From assembly GCF_039536205.1 (NCBI RefSeq), contig NZ_BAAAYL010000001.1, positions 4,030,001 to 4,094,000 of the forward strand: a stretch of 64,000 bases of DNA, written 5' to 3'. Made by a program: the position numbers and the translations under genes. Source of the DNA: Streptomyces sannanensis (lineage in GTDB: Bacteria; Actinomycetota; Actinomycetes; Streptomycetales; Streptomycetaceae). The notes beneath the pieces are model-generated. The model was not told the origin of the DNA. It did no database searches and was given only the letters and a program-made list of their open reading frames with translations. Shown one piece after another: positions 28,218-38,602 of the stretch; within the stretch, counting starts at the first letter, position 1; each line of letters opens with the position of its first letter.

Positions 28218-29018
28218 TCACCGCCCGGCGTCGGCCGCCGCCGAGGCCTGCTGCTGCCCGCGGGCGTAGATCTGCCGGAAGGCGAACTCGGCGAGGTCGT
28301 CGCCGGCCCCGAAAACACCCCGGTCGGCCTCGGTGACCCGCTTGCCGCTGGTGAAGCCGGCATAGGTGAAGTACGTGTAGCGGCCCACGCTGTTGGCGGT
28401 GCGCCGGCAGACGGTCGAGTGGCAGAAGGACGGGACACCGGCACCGGACAGCGGGGCGATGCCGCCGACGGCCTCCTCCTTGGCCCTGGCGGCCTGCGCC
28501 GCGGACTCGAAGACCGCGACGCCCACGGTGACGGCGACCCCGTCCTTCGTGTAGGTCGCGCGGAACATCCGGTCGCAGCCGTTACGGGTGAGCACCGGAC
28601 CCAGCGCACCCTCGGTGGCCGCGGCGCAGTCCGTGGTGCCGGCCGTCGGACCCTTGGTGTAGACCCGGTCGCCCATGGTCAGACTGTGGCCGGGGAAGAG
28701 CGTGTCGGCGCTCAGCGGAGCCGTGTCCTTCCCGGCGCTGGATATGAACTCCTTGGGGTCCGGCGGGGGAGGCGGCGCCACCGAGGAGAAGGAGGGCGCC
28801 GGCTGCGCGGACCGGCCGGGCAGTTCCTTCGGGCTCGGCAGATCGCTTGCGGCCGCACCGCGTCCCTCGGTGCCGCCGGCCGTCACGATCACCGTCGCCA
28901 CGACCGCGGCGGTCGCGACCACCCCGCCGCCGGTCCACAGCCACTTCCTGCGCCGTTTGCGCGCATCGGCCTGCTCGGCGAGTGCGGCCCAGTCCGGACT
29001 CTGTGTGCCAAAGCTCAT
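28218..29018 (-). CDS. Single-pass membrane protein of unknown function
   Basis: This 266-residue protein has a cytoplasmic N-terminus with a basic patch (RKRRRKWLW) and one membrane helix at about 30-48. A Pro/Ser-rich linker and an extracytoplasmic domain with four Cys (likely two disulfides: DCAAA, NGCDR, SFCHS, TVCRR) follow. The start at 29018 has AGGA 8 nt upstream, and an ATG at 29027 is equally possible. It lies convergent to the polysaccharide operon and its relation to it is unknown. Confidence 0.75.
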   Translation of the reverse strand: MSFGTQSPDWAALAEQADARKRRRKWLWTGGGVVATAAVVATVIVTAGGTEGRGAAASDLPSPKELPGRSAQPAPSFSSVAPPPPPDPKEFISSAGKDTAPLSADTLFPGHSLTMGDRVYTKGPTAGTTDCAAATEGALGPVLTRNGCDRMFRATYTKDGVAVTVGVAVFESAAQAARAKEEAVGGIAPLSGAGVPSFCHSTVCRRTANSVGRYTYFTYAGFTSGKRVTEADRGVFGAGDDLAEFAFRQIYARGQQQASAAADAGR

Positions 29019-29107
29019 GCCGGGCATCCTAAGGTCCTGTCCGGCCGGCCGTGCCGGGGCCTAAAACCCTTTGGGAAATGCCCCATCGGTACCGGATGAT
29101 GCCCACC

Positions 29108-30727
29108 ATGGGACATGTCGAGGCCGCGCACCTGGAGTACTACCTGCCCGACGGGCGGGTGCTGCTCGGTGATGCGTCATTCCGAGTGGGGGAGGGCGCC
29201 GTGGTCGCCCTGGTCGGCGCCAACGGCGCGGGCAAGACCACGCTGCTGCGACTGATCTCCGGCGAACTGCAGCCGCACGGCGGGACCGTGACGGTCAGTG
29301 GCGGACTCGGTGTGATGCCCCAGTTCGTCGGCTCGGTGCGGGACGAGCGTACGGTCCGCGACCTGCTGGTCTCGGTCGCCCAGCCGCGCGTCAGGGAGGC
29401 CGCGGCGGCCGTCGACGCGGCCGAGCACGCCATCATGACGGTGGACGACGAGGCCGCGCAGATGCGGTACGCCCAGGCGCTCAGCGACTGGGCGGAGGCG
29501 CGTGGGTACGAGGCCGAGACGGTCTGGGACATGTGCACCATGGCGGCGCTCGGCATCCCGTACGAGAAGGCCCAGTGGCGTGAGGTACGCACGCTCTCCG
29601 GCGGCGAGCAGAAGCGGCTCGTCCTGGAGGCGCTGCTGCGCGGCCCCGACGAGGTGCTGCTGCTCGACGAGCCGGACAACTATCTGGACGTGCCCGGCAA
29701 GCGTTGGCTCGAGGAGCGTCTCAAGGAGACCCGCAAGACGGTCCTCTTCATCTCGCACGACCGGGAGCTGCTGGCCCGGGCCGCCGAGAAGATCGTCAGC
29801 GTGGAGCCCAGCCCGGCCGGGTCGGACGTCTGGATGCACGGCGGCGGCTTCGGTACGTACCACGAGGCGCGGCGGGAGCGCTTCGCCCGTTTCGAGGAGC
29901 TCAAGCGACGCTGGGACGAGGAGCACGCCCGGCTGAAGGCACTGCTCCACCGGCTGCGGCAGCAGGCGGAGATCAGCCCCGACATGGCGTCCCGCTACCG
30001 CGCGATGCAGACCCGCTTCAAGAAGTTCGAGGAGGCCGGGCCGCCGCCGGAGCCGCCGCGCGAGCAGGACATCCGGATGCGGCTGGCCGGCGGGCGCACC
30101 GGCGTGCGGGCATTCACCTGCGAGGGCCTGGAGCTCACGGGGCTGATGAAGCCCTTCTCGCTGGAGGTCTTCTACGGCGAGCGCGTCGCCGTCCTCGGCT
30201 CCAACGGCTCCGGGAAGTCCCACTTCCTCCGCCTGCTGGCGGGCGAGCCGGTGGCCCACACGGGCATGTGGAAGCTGGGCGCACGCGTCGTCCCCGGGCA
30301 CTTCGCCCAGACCCACGCCCACCCCGAGCTGCTCGGCCGCACGCTTGTCGACATCCTGTGGACGGAGCACGCGAAGGACCGCGGGCAGGCGATGAGCGCG
30401 CTGCGCCGGTACGAACTGGAACGCCAGGGCGACCAGCCCTTCGAGAAGCTCTCCGGCGGTCAGCAGGCCCGCTTCCAGATCCTCCTCCTGGAGCTGGCCG
30501 GCACGACCGCGCTGCTCCTGGACGAGCCCACGGACAACCTGGACCTGGAGTCCGCGGAGGCACTCCAGGACGGTCTGGAGTCCTACGACGGCACGGTCCT
30601 CGCGGTCACCCACGACCGCTGGTTCGCGAAGTCCTTCGACCGCTACCTGGTCTTCGGCTCGGACGGCGTCGTCCGGGAGACGAACGAGCCGGTCTGGGAC
30701 GAACGCCGCGTCGAACGAGCGCGCTGA
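29108..30727 (+). CDS. ABC-F family ATPase
   Basis: This 539-residue protein has two ABC cassettes. The first has GANGAGKTT, LSGGEQKRL and LLLDEPDNYLD. The second has GSNGSGKSH, LSGGQQARF and LLLDEPTDNLD. There are no membrane segments. The linker between cassettes is Arg/Glu-rich, as in ribosome-binding ABC-F proteins. In the second P-loop the usual Thr/Ser after the Lys pair is His (KSH), which is slightly unusual. The start could be 29096, 29099 or 29108. The last was used because conserved sequence begins there. A role in ribosome rescue or antibiotic protection is possible but not shown. Confidence 0.88.
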   Translation: MGHVEAAHLEYYLPDGRVLLGDASFRVGEGAVVALVGANGAGKTTLLRLISGELQPHGGTVTVSGGLGVMPQFVGSVRDERTVRDLLVSVAQPRVREAAAAVDAAEHAIMTVDDEAAQMRYAQALSDWAEARGYEAETVWDMCTMAALGIPYEKAQWREVRTLSGGEQKRLVLEALLRGPDEVLLLDEPDNYLDVPGKRWLEERLKETRKTVLFISHDRELLARAAEKIVSVEPSPAGSDVWMHGGGFGTYHEARRERFARFEELKRRWDEEHARLKALLHRLRQQAEISPDMASRYRAMQTRFKKFEEAGPPPEPPREQDIRMRLAGGRTGVRAFTCEGLELTGLMKPFSLEVFYGERVAVLGSNGSGKSHFLRLLAGEPVAHTGMWKLGARVVPGHFAQTHAHPELLGRTLVDILWTEHAKDRGQAMSALRRYELERQGDQPFEKLSGGQQARFQILLLELAGTTALLLDEPTDNLDLESAEALQDGLESYDGTVLAVTHDRWFAKSFDRYLVFGSDGVVRETNEPVWDERRVERAR

Positions 30728-30731
30728 TCCC

Positions 30732-31277
30732 CTAGCGGGCCTGGAGGGCGTACAGTGCCACCGCCATGGCGAGGGCCAGGCGGCGGTCCAGGGTGCTGCC
30801 CTGGACCGAGATCCGGTAGCGGTCGAGGATGCCCCGTTTGCGTTCCACGGACATGACCGGGACGTCCTTCCGGGCGAAGTCGAAGTGGTACACGTACGGC
30901 ACCGGCACCGGAATCGGGAGCGCGTCCGCGACCTCCAGGACCCGGCGGGCCACCGCGGTGCCGAGGCTGCGTTCGGTGCCGGTGGCCGGGGGCCGGCCGT
31001 CGGGCGTGAGGTACCGGGTGGAGCGGAGCAGCGAGGCCTTCGCGTCCTTCTTGAACGAGCCGAGGGGCTCGCCGTCCGCGCCGGTCACGTCGTAGACGGC
31101 GCCGAGGTCGATCTGGCGCGCCTTGAAGCGGCAGAGTGTTCGGCGGTCCTCGCCGGTCCAGTGGGTGACCTCCTCCTTGAGCTTGAAACGCTTCTGCTCG
31201 GCGAAGACGACGACCGGCCCGTCCTCCTGGGCGGAGATCACGTAGCGGTTCACGATGGGGGTGATCTTCTGGCGCAT
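30732..31277 (-). CDS. LURP-one-related (tubby-like) family protein
   Basis: This 181-residue protein starts MRQKITPIVNRYVISAQEDG. It has repeated beta strands and a final hydrophobic helix (RLALAMAVALYALQ), matching LURP-one/scramblase-like folds. Members are widely conserved in Streptomyces and have no settled role. The start 31277 was preferred because the upstream in-frame sequence is low-complexity and lies over the rplM promoter region. It is convergent with the ABC-F gene. Confidence 0.75.
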   Translation of the reverse strand: MRQKITPIVNRYVISAQEDGPVVVFAEQKRFKLKEEVTHWTGEDRRTLCRFKARQIDLGAVYDVTGADGEPLGSFKKDAKASLLRSTRYLTPDGRPPATGTERSLGTAVARRVLEVADALPIPVPVPYVYHFDFARKDVPVMSVERKRGILDRYRISVQGSTLDRRLALAMAVALYALQAR

Positions 31278-31391
31278 GTGGAACTCGGTGAGGCTCTGGA
31301 TGAGTGGGACACTAGGGACGGAAGGGGCGTCCTGGCACTCCCCGGAAGTTGCCCCGTTCCAGGACTTTCGTCGTGGTCTCGCGGGGGCGTT

Positions 31392-31421
31392 TTGACCCGT
31401 CCGGGGCGCCCCGGGTAAGCT
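31392..31421 (+). promoter_or_regulatory. Candidate promoter of rplM-rpsI
   Basis: TTGACC (31392-31397) and TAAGCT (31416-31421) are separated by 18 nt. This gives a leader of about 175 nt before the rplM GTG. The leader has no clear gene and could hold an L13 control structure. Confidence 0.55.
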
Positions 31422-31603
31422 CCTGAGTTCGTTATGCGTATTGGCTTGCTCGTTCTCACGTGAGAGGCCGTTACGCCGGTCCACCGGGCCGATGACCAGC
31501 GACCAGCACGCGGTTTGCGTCACCGCCGTGCGGTCATGGCTGTCGTGATCGTCCGTGGTGGCCTTGTCAGGACCCACTCACTGAAGAAGCGAAGGCTACG
31601 ACC

Positions 31604-32047
31604 GTGCGTACGTACAGCCCCAAGCCCGGCGATGTCACCCGCCAGTGGCACGTCATTGACGCTCAGGACGTCGTCCTGGGCCGTCTGGCGACCACTGCCG
31701 CGAACCTCCTCCGGGGCAAGCACAAGCCGATCTACGCGCCCCACATGGACATGGGTGACTTCGTCATCATCATCAACGCCGACAAGGTTCACCTGTCCGG
31801 CAACAAGCGGACCCAGAAGATGGCGTACCGCCACTCCGGTTACCCGGGTGGTCTGCGCTCCGTCCGCTACGACGACCTTCTGGCGAACAACCCCGAGAAG
31901 GCCGTCGAGAAGGCCATCAAGGGCATGATCCCCAAGAACTCCCTCGGCCGTCAGATGCTCTCGAAGCTGAAGGTCTACTCGGGCGACCAGCACCCGCACG
32001 CTGCCCAGCAGCCGGTGCCGTTCGAGATCACCCAGGTCGCGCAGTAA
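31604..32047 (+). CDS. rplM: 50S ribosomal protein L13
   Basis: This 147-residue L13 starts at GTG in [20 protein letters not shown]. The [20 protein letters not shown] motif is intact. It pairs with rpsI, as in most bacteria. Confidence 0.98.
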   Translation: MRTYSPKPGDVTRQWHVIDAQDVVLGRLATTAANLLRGKHKPIYAPHMDMGDFVIIINADKVHLSGNKRTQKMAYRHSGYPGGLRSVRYDDLLANNPEKAVEKAIKGMIPKNSLGRQMLSKLKVYSGDQHPHAAQQPVPFEITQVAQ

Positions 32048-32089
32048 TTCCGGCCACCCCCTAAGACTGAAGAGAATCTGAGGAGAATC

Positions 32090-32614
32090 GTGGCCGACGA
32101 GACCACTTTCGAGGACGCTGCCGTCGAGGGCGAGGAGACCTACGCCGAGGTCACCACCTTCGAGTCCGAGGCCCCCATCGAGGGCGAGTACACCAGCGAG
32201 TCGCTGGCCTCCCGCTTCGGCGAGCCCCAGCCGGCCGCCGGCCTGGGCCGCCGCAAGAACGCCATTGCCCGCGTCCGGATCGTTCCGGGCACCGGCAAGT
32301 GGAAGATCAACGGTCGCACCCTCGAGGACTACTTCCCGAACAAGGTGCACCAGCAGGAAGTCAACGAGCCGTTCAAGGTTCTGGAGCTGGACGGCCGCTA
32401 CGACGTCATCGCCCGCATCGCGGGTGGCGGTGTCTCCGGCCAGGCCGGCGCCCTGCGCCTGGGCGTGGCCCGCGCGCTGAACGAGGCGGACGTGGACAAC
32501 AACCGCGGCCCGCTGAAGAAGGCCGGCTTCCTGAAGCGTGACGACCGTGCGGTCGAGCGCAAGAAGGCCGGTCTGAAGAAGGCCCGCAAGGCGCCGCAGT
32601 ACAGCAAGCGCTAA
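32090..32614 (+). CDS. rpsI: 30S ribosomal protein S9
   Basis: This 174-residue S9 has an acidic N-terminal extension of about 45 residues typical of actinobacteria. The core ([17 protein letters not shown]) and the tail ending APQYSKR that touches P-site tRNA follow. It starts at GTG 32090 after AGGAGAATC. Confidence 0.98.
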   Translation: MADETTFEDAAVEGEETYAEVTTFESEAPIEGEYTSESLASRFGEPQPAAGLGRRKNAIARVRIVPGTGKWKINGRTLEDYFPNKVHQQEVNEPFKVLELDGRYDVIARIAGGGVSGQAGALRLGVARALNEADVDNNRGPLKKAGFLKRDDRAVERKKAGLKKARKAPQYSKR

Positions 32615-32636
32615 ACCCCGCCTGCTTCATACGTTC

Positions 32637-32666
32637 GCCCCGGCGGCACACTTGTGCTGCCGGGGC
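32637..32666 (+). terminator. Terminator after rpsI
   Basis: GCCCCGGCGGCAC pairs with GTGCTGCCGGGGC (one G-U) around a 4-nt loop and is followed by a T-rich run (GTTCGTTTCT). It is a good intrinsic terminator. Confidence 0.75.
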
Positions 32667-32733
32667 GTTCGTTTCTCGTCCCAGTGGCAGGCGCCCGGGC
32701 GTGGCGCCTGGTGGATCGCAATGGAGGACAGCA

Positions 32734-34092
32734 GTGGCACGACTCTTCGGCACGGACGGTGTGCGCGGTGTCGCCAACGCGGATCTGACGGCGGAGCTGG
32801 CGCTCGGCCTGTCGGTCGCGGCGGCACATGTGCTCGCCGAGGCGGGTACGTTCGAGGACCATCGGCCGAAGGCGGTGGTCGGGCGTGATCCTCGCGCGTC
32901 CGGAGAGTTCCTGGAGGCCGCCGTCGTGGCGGGCCTGGCCAGCGCGGGCGTCGACGTGCTGCGCGTCGGTGTCCTGCCCACCCCCGCGGTCGCGTACCTC
33001 ACCGGGGCGCTGGGAGCCGACCTCGGCGTGATGCTGTCCGCCAGCCACAACGCCATGCCCGACAACGGCATCAAGTTCTTCGCCCGCGGCGGTCACAAGC
33101 TCGCCGACGAGCTGGAGGACCGTATCGAGACCGTCTACGAGGAACACCGCACCGGTGCGCCCTGGGACCGGCCGACCGGCGCGGGCGTGGGCCGGGTCAC
33201 GGACTACGACGAGGGCTTCGACAAGTACGTCGCGCACCTCATCGGCGTCCTCCCGAACCGCCTCGACGGGCTGAAGGTCGTCCTGGACGAGGCGCACGGC
33301 GCGGCCGCCCGGGTCTCGCCGGAGGCCTTCGCACGGGCCGGCGCCGAGATCGTCACGATCGGCGCCGAGCCGGACGGCCTCAACATCAACGACAACTGCG
33401 GTTCCACCCACCTGGACCTGATCAAGGCCGCCGTGGTCGAGCACAAGGCCGACCTCGGCATCGCACACGACGGCGACGCCGACCGCTGCCTCGCCGTGGA
33501 CGCGGCCGGCAACGAGGTCGACGGCGACCAGATCCTCGCGGTGCTGGCGCTCGCCATGCGCGAGGCCGGGCAGCTGCGCAACGACACCGTGGTCGGCACG
33601 GTCATGTCCAACCTGGGCTTCAAGCTTGCCATGGAGCGCGAGGGCATCGCCCTGGTCCAGACGGCGGTCGGCGACCGCTACGTCCTGGAGTCGATGAAGG
33701 AGCACGGCTACGCGCTGGGCGGCGAGCAGTCCGGCCACGTGATCATCCTCGACCACGCCACGACCGGCGACGGCACCCTCACCGGCCTGATGCTGGCCGC
33801 CCGCGTCGCCGCCACCGGCCGCTCGCTGGCCGAACTCGCTGACGTCATGGAGCGCCTGCCGCAGGTCCTGGTCAATGTGAAGGACGTCGACAAGTCCCGC
33901 GTCGACACCTCCGCCGAGCTGGCCGCCGCGGTGACCGACGCGGAGCGCGAGCTGGGCACCACCGGCCGCGTCCTGCTCCGCCCCTCGGGCACGGAACCGC
34001 TGGTCCGCGTGATGGTCGAGGCGTCGGACATCGAGCACGCCCGCTCGGTGGCGGGTCGTTTGGCCGACGTGGTGAAGTCCGCGCTGGGCTAG
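32734..34092 (+). CDS. glmM: Phosphoglucosamine mutase
   Basis: This 452-residue protein starts at GTG 32734 after GGAGG. The phosphoserine loop is SASHN (Ser104), the metal loop is DGDADR, and the phosphate-binding end is [12 protein letters not shown]. It converts GlcN-6-P to GlcN-1-P for UDP-GlcNAc and thus peptidoglycan. The last 78 bp before the stop are duplicated downstream at 34185-34262. Confidence 0.97.
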   Translation: MARLFGTDGVRGVANADLTAELALGLSVAAAHVLAEAGTFEDHRPKAVVGRDPRASGEFLEAAVVAGLASAGVDVLRVGVLPTPAVAYLTGALGADLGVMLSASHNAMPDNGIKFFARGGHKLADELEDRIETVYEEHRTGAPWDRPTGAGVGRVTDYDEGFDKYVAHLIGVLPNRLDGLKVVLDEAHGAAARVSPEAFARAGAEIVTIGAEPDGLNINDNCGSTHLDLIKAAVVEHKADLGIAHDGDADRCLAVDAAGNEVDGDQILAVLALAMREAGQLRNDTVVGTVMSNLGFKLAMEREGIALVQTAVGDRYVLESMKEHGYALGGEQSGHVIILDHATTGDGTLTGLMLAARVAATGRSLAELADVMERLPQVLVNVKDVDKSRVDTSAELAAAVTDAERELGTTGRVLLRPSGTEPLVRVMVEASDIEHARSVAGRLADVVKSALG

Positions 34093-34262
34093 GACGGGGC
34101 TTGCGGCCGGGTCGCCTGGTTCTGTGTCGGTGGCCCGGGGGATGTGCGTGGGGGTCCGGGGGGTCGCTCCCCGGGGGGTGCGGCATGGTCGAGGCGTCGG
34201 ACATCGAGCACGCCCGCTCGGTGGCGGGTCGTTTGGCCGACGTGGTGAAGTCCGCGCTGGGC
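34012..34262 (+). repeat. 78-bp direct repeat of the glmM 3' end
   Basis: 34012-34089 and 34185-34262 are identical over 78 bp ([15 protein letters not shown] to KSALG in frame). They are separated by 95 bp. In the second copy the stop TAG is CAG, and similarity ends within a few bases. The spacer holds a G/C hairpin (CCGGGG...CCCCGG) and shares GCCGGGTCGCCTG with the map repeat unit. Confidence 0.92.
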
Positions 34263-34294
34263 CAGGACCGGCCACATCCCCCGGCCTGGGCCGA

Positions 34295-35236
34295 CTACGG
34301 CCTACGGGCCATACGGCCCCGCTGGCTCGCCCAGAGTGCCTTCTGGGCGAGCAGTGTGAGCGTGCCGGCCAGGATGATCCCGCCCAGGTTGAAGGCCAGC
34401 TGTTCGGTGGAGCCCCAGGCCTGGTGGAAGTCGCCGTAGCTGAAGGCGACAGCCGCGTTCGCCGCGGCGGGCACCGTCGTCACCGAGATCGCGACGCCCA
34501 CCAGCGCGCCCGACTTCGCCGAGGTCAGTGAGAGCGTTCCGGCCGAGCCGGCCAGGAGCGCGACCACGAACGAGAACCAGTCGGGCCGGTAGATGAAGCC
34601 GGTGTTGGGGCGCGCGGCCTCCAGTTGGGCGATGCTGAACAGGCCGGCCGCGTCCATGACGGTGCTGAAGACGACCGTCACGACCATGGCCACCGCGAAG
34701 CCCAGGACCAGCGTGAACAGTGAGCGCCACACCCGCCGCCGCAGTTTCTGCACGAGCGCGACGCATATCCCGGCCAGTGGGCCGAACTCGGGGCCGACCG
34801 CCATCGCGCCCACGATCAGGATCGCGTTGTCCAGCACCACACCGCACGCGGCGATCATGGTCGCGAGCGCCAGGAACGCGACATAGGTGATGGTGAGCGT
34901 CGACTCCTCGTGGGTCGCCTCCGTCAGCTGCTCCCACACCACCGCGTCCGCGGCCTCGCCGGGTGCCTCCTGCGCGGCCTGTTCCGCGCGTCGGGACAGC
35001 GACAGATCGATGTTCTCGACGGCGATCGAGCCGTGTTCCTCGATGCCGAGTGCCCGCAGGTCGGCGATCAGTTTGTGGCCCAGCTCGCGCGTCACATCGC
35101 ACAGCACCAGGTCGCCCTCGGGGTTGCGGGCGGCGCCCGGGAGGACGACCAGGTGCGTGGTCCCGACCGTCTTCTCCACGGTCTGCACGACTTCTTCGGT
35201 GAGCTCGGCCGGCACGATCAGGCGCAGATGCAGCAC
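34295..35236 (-). CDS. DUF389 (TIGR00341) membrane protein
   Basis: This 313-residue protein has an N-terminal soluble domain of about 110 residues (HLRLIVPAELTEEVVQ) followed by at least five membrane helices with GAMAVGPEFGPLAGI, the DUF389 signature. The GTG at 35236 has AGGAG 6 nt upstream and lies 24 nt after the coaA stop, so the two are probably co-transcribed. Its function is unknown. Confidence 0.85.
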   Translation of the reverse strand: MLHLRLIVPAELTEEVVQTVEKTVGTTHLVVLPGAARNPEGDLVLCDVTRELGHKLIADLRALGIEEHGSIAVENIDLSLSRRAEQAAQEAPGEAADAVVWEQLTEATHEESTLTITYVAFLALATMIAACGVVLDNAILIVGAMAVGPEFGPLAGICVALVQKLRRRVWRSLFTLVLGFAVAMVVTVVFSTVMDAAGLFSIAQLEAARPNTGFIYRPDWFSFVVALLAGSAGTLSLTSAKSGALVGVAISVTTVPAAANAAVAFSYGDFHQAWGSTEQLAFNLGGIILAGTLTLLAQKALWASQRGRMARRP

Positions 35237-35259
35237 AACGAGCTCCTCAGGGTCTTGCC

Positions 35260-36240
35260 TCAGAGTTTGCGCAGAGACAGCCGTTGGACCTTGTGATCGG
35301 GGCCTTTCCTCAGAACCAGCGTGGCACGGCCGCGGGTGGGCGCCACATTCTCCAGGAGATTCGGCCTGTTGATCGTCCGCCACATCGTGCGGGCGTAGTC
35401 GAGCGCTTCCTCTTCACCGACCTTCGTGTACCTCTGGAAGTACGACGACGGATCCTGGAAGGCCGTCTCGCGAAGCTTCCGGAAGCGGTTGAGGTACCAC
35501 TGCTCGATGTCCTCGGGCCGCGCGTCCACGTACACGCTGAAGTCGAAGTAGTCCGCGAGTCCGACCCGGGTGCGGCCGTCCTTGCCCGGCAGCGCGGGCT
35601 GCAGCACATTGAGGCCCTCGACGATCAGGATGTCCGGACGGCGTACGGTCAGCAGCTCGCCCGGCACGATGTCGTAGATGAGGTGCGAGTAGACGGGGGC
35701 CGTCACCTCGTCCTTGCCGGCCTTGATGTCGGCGACGAACCGGGTCAGGGCCCTGCGGTCGTACGACTCCGGGAAGCCCTTGCGCGAGGTCAGGCCGCGC
35801 GCGCGGAGCTCCTGCATCGGCAGCAGGAAGCCGTCCGTGGTGACCAGCTCCACCCGCGGATGCTCCGGCCAGCGGGCCAGTAGCGCCTGGAGGAGCCGGG
35901 CCACCGTGGACTTGCCCACGGCCACGCTCCCGGCGACGCCTATGACGAAGGGCGTGCCGCGCTGGGTGCCGTTCTCGCCGAGGAAGGTGTTGAGCGCGCC
36001 GCGCAGCTCGGCCGTGGCCTGGACGTACAGATTCAGCAGCCGCGACAGCGGCAGATATACGTCGCGCACCTCGTCGAGGTCGATGACATCGCCCAGGCCG
36101 CGCAGCTGCTCGACCTCCTCGGCGGTCAGCGGCAGCGGCGTCTTGTCCCGCAGCGCGCTCCACTCGGTGCGGGTGAGGTCGACGTACGGCGTCGATTCGG
36201 CAGCCCGGCGCTGCGTGCTTCGTGGCGGCGAAGTGATCAC
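35260..36240 (-). CDS. coaA: Pantothenate kinase type I
   Basis: This 326-residue protein has the P-loop [12 protein letters not shown] at 101-112 and the CoaA core ([37 protein letters not shown]). It phosphorylates pantothenate, the first step to coenzyme A. It starts at GTG 36240 and is divergent from glmS. Confidence 0.97.
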   Translation of the reverse strand: MITSPPRSTQRRAAESTPYVDLTRTEWSALRDKTPLPLTAEEVEQLRGLGDVIDLDEVRDVYLPLSRLLNLYVQATAELRGALNTFLGENGTQRGTPFVIGVAGSVAVGKSTVARLLQALLARWPEHPRVELVTTDGFLLPMQELRARGLTSRKGFPESYDRRALTRFVADIKAGKDEVTAPVYSHLIYDIVPGELLTVRRPDILIVEGLNVLQPALPGKDGRTRVGLADYFDFSVYVDARPEDIEQWYLNRFRKLRETAFQDPSSYFQRYTKVGEEEALDYARTMWRTINRPNLLENVAPTRGRATLVLRKGPDHKVQRLSLRKL

Positions 36241-36389
36241 ACGGCCATTGTCGTGCGTGAGCCGCGTCCGTGGGGGGTGGGCTCGGTCACGCCCGCGCCC
36301 GGAGCGCCCGGTACGCGCTGCCCGGCATCAAGGGCGGGAGAGCGTCCCTGGAGAAGGTCCGGGGCCCCGCAGGCCGTAGGCTTCACGCC

Positions 36390-38237
36390 ATGTGCGGAAT
36401 CGTTGGTTACGTAGGCGGACAGTCGGCGCTCGATGTGGTCATCGCGGGCTTGAAGCGGCTCGAGTACCGGGGCTACGACTCGGCGGGTGTCGCCGTCCTC
36501 GCCGACGGCGGGCTCGCCGCCGCGAAGAAGGCGGGCAAGCTCGTCAACCTGGAGAAGGAGCTCGTCGACCGGCCGCTGCCGGCCGGGAGCACCGGTATCG
36601 GCCACACCCGGTGGGCCACCCACGGCGGGCCCACGGACGCCAATGCCCACCCGCACCTGGACAACGCCGGGCGCGTCGCCGTCGTGCACAACGGCATCAT
36701 CGAGAACTTCGCCCGGCTGCGCGCCGAGCTGACCGAGCGCGGGCACGATCTCGCCTCGGAGACCGACACCGAGGTCGTGGCGCATCTGCTCGCCGAGTCG
36801 TACTCGTCGACCGCCGACCTTGCCGAGGCCATGCGGCAGGTGTGCCGGCGCCTGGAGGGCGCCTTCACACTGGTCGCGGTGCACGCCGACGAGCCGGATG
36901 TCGTGGTCGGCGCCCGCCGCAACTCGCCGCTGGTGGTGGGTGTCGGGCAGGGCGAGGCCTTTCTCGCCTCCGACGTGGCCGCGTTCATCGCGCACACGCG
37001 TGACGCGATCGAGCTGGGCCAGGACCAGGTCGTCGAGCTGCGCCGGGACGGCGTCACGGTGACGGACTTCGCCGGCAAGCCGGCCGAGGTCCGCGAGTTC
37101 CACGTGGACTGGGACGCGTCCGCCGCCGAGAAGGGCGGCTACGACTACTTCATGCTCAAGGAGATCGCCGAGCAGCCGAAGGCGGTCGCCGACACCCTGC
37201 TGGGCCGTATCGACGGCGAGGGCTCGCTGACGCTGGACGAGGTCCGTATCCCGGACTCCGTCCTGCGCGAGATCGACAAGGTCGTCATCGTGGCGTGCGG
37301 CACCGCGTATCACGCCGGCATGATCGCCAAGCTCGCCATCGAGCACTGGACGCGCATCCCGTGCGAGACCGAGCTCGCGAGCGAGTTCCGCTACCGGGAC
37401 CCGATCCTCGACCCGCGCACGCTCGTCATCGCCATCAGCCAGTCCGGCGAGACCATGGACACGCTGATGGCGCTGCGCCACGCCCGTGAGCAGGGCGCGA
37501 AGGTGCTGGCCATCTGCAACACGAACGGGTCGACGATCCCTCGCGAGTCGGACGCGGTGCTCTACACCCACGCCGGCCCCGAGGTGGCCGTCGCCTCCAC
37601 CAAGGCCTTCCTGACCCAGCTGGTCGCCTGCTACCTGGTCGCCCTCTACCTGGGCCAGGTGCGCGGCACCAAGTGGGGCGACGAGATCCGGGCCGTCATC
37701 CGGGACCTCGCCGACATCGCCGTCGACGTGGAGAAGGTCCTGGAGACCATGGAGCCGGTGCGCGAGCTGGCCCGGTCGCTGGCGGACAAGAACACGGTTC
37801 TCTTCCTGGGCCGTCATGTGGGCTACCCGGTCGCCCTGGAAGGCGCGCTCAAGCTCAAGGAGCTCGCGTACATGCACGCGGAGGGCTTCGCGGCGGGTGA
37901 GCTGAAGCACGGACCGATCGCGCTGATCGAGGACGACCTGCCCGTGGTCGTGGTCGTCCCGTCCCCGCGGGGCCGCTCGGTCCTCCACGACAAGATCGTC
38001 TCCAACATCCAGGAGATCCGCGCGCGGGGCGCCCGGACCATCGTGATCGCCGAGGAGGGCGACGAGGCGGTCGTCCCGTACGCCGACCACCTGATCCGTA
38101 TCCCGGCCACGCCGACCCTGCTCCAGCCGCTGGTCGCCACCGTGCCGCTCCAGGTCTTCGCCTGCGAACTGGCGACGGCCCGGGGCAACGAGGTCGACCA
38201 GCCCAGGAACCTGGCGAAGTCGGTCACGGTCGAATGA
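36390..38237 (+). CDS. glmS: Glutamine-fructose-6-phosphate aminotransferase
   Basis: This 615-residue protein starts MCGIVGYVG, so the catalytic Cys is at position 2. The class II glutaminase domain is followed by two SIS domains ([19 protein letters not shown]) and ends NLAKSVTVE. It makes GlcN-6-P. No glmS ribozyme is recognised upstream. It overlaps acpS by ATGA. Confidence 0.97.
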   Translation: MCGIVGYVGGQSALDVVIAGLKRLEYRGYDSAGVAVLADGGLAAAKKAGKLVNLEKELVDRPLPAGSTGIGHTRWATHGGPTDANAHPHLDNAGRVAVVHNGIIENFARLRAELTERGHDLASETDTEVVAHLLAESYSSTADLAEAMRQVCRRLEGAFTLVAVHADEPDVVVGARRNSPLVVGVGQGEAFLASDVAAFIAHTRDAIELGQDQVVELRRDGVTVTDFAGKPAEVREFHVDWDASAAEKGGYDYFMLKEIAEQPKAVADTLLGRIDGEGSLTLDEVRIPDSVLREIDKVVIVACGTAYHAGMIAKLAIEHWTRIPCETELASEFRYRDPILDPRTLVIAISQSGETMDTLMALRHAREQGAKVLAICNTNGSTIPRESDAVLYTHAGPEVAVASTKAFLTQLVACYLVALYLGQVRGTKWGDEIRAVIRDLADIAVDVEKVLETMEPVRELARSLADKNTVLFLGRHVGYPVALEGALKLKELAYMHAEGFAAGELKHGPIALIEDDLPVVVVVPSPRGRSVLHDKIVSNIQEIRARGARTIVIAEEGDEAVVPYADHLIRIPATPTLLQPLVATVPLQVFACELATARGNEVDQPRNLAKSVTVE

Positions 38238-38602
38238 TCATCGGAGTCGGCATCGACGTCGCCGAGATCGACCGCTTCGCGGCGGCGCTCGAGCGCACAC
38301 CGGGAATGGCGCAGCGCCTCTTCGTCGAACGGGAGCTGTTCCTCCCCAGCGGCGAGCGGCGCGGCGTGGCCTCCCTGGCGGTCCGTTTCGCCGCCAAGGA
38401 GGCCATCGCGAAGGCTCTGGGCGCCCCGTCAGGCCTCCACTGGACCGATGCCGAGGTCTACACGGAGGACAGCGGCCGCCCTCGGCTGAGGGTGAAGGGC
38501 ACGGTCGCGGCCGCGGCGGAGGAGCGAGGCGTACGCGCGTGGCACGTCTCCCTGAGCCACGACGCGGGCGTCGCCTCGGCGGTGGTCATCGCGGAGGGTT
38601 AG
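38234..38602 (+). CDS. acpS: Holo-[acyl-carrier-protein] synthase
   Basis: This 122-residue protein has the two magnesium motifs: [10 protein letters not shown] (Asp8) and [13 protein letters not shown]. It attaches phosphopantetheine to ACPs. It is coupled to glmS. Confidence 0.96.
   Translation: MIIGVGIDVAEIDRFAAALERTPGMAQRLFVERELFLPSGERRGVASLAVRFAAKEAIAKALGAPSGLHWTDAEVYTEDSGRPRLRVKGTVAAAAEERGVRAWHVSLSHDAGVASAVVIAEG

Noticed and set aside
34185..34262. Second glmM-like segment as a separate small gene
   Set aside because: It is an exact copy of the glmM end with no start signal, and its frame runs through the former stop.
36241..36389. glmS ribozyme upstream of glmS
   Set aside because: The 149-bp gap shows no ribozyme core pattern and actinobacterial glmS genes generally lack it.
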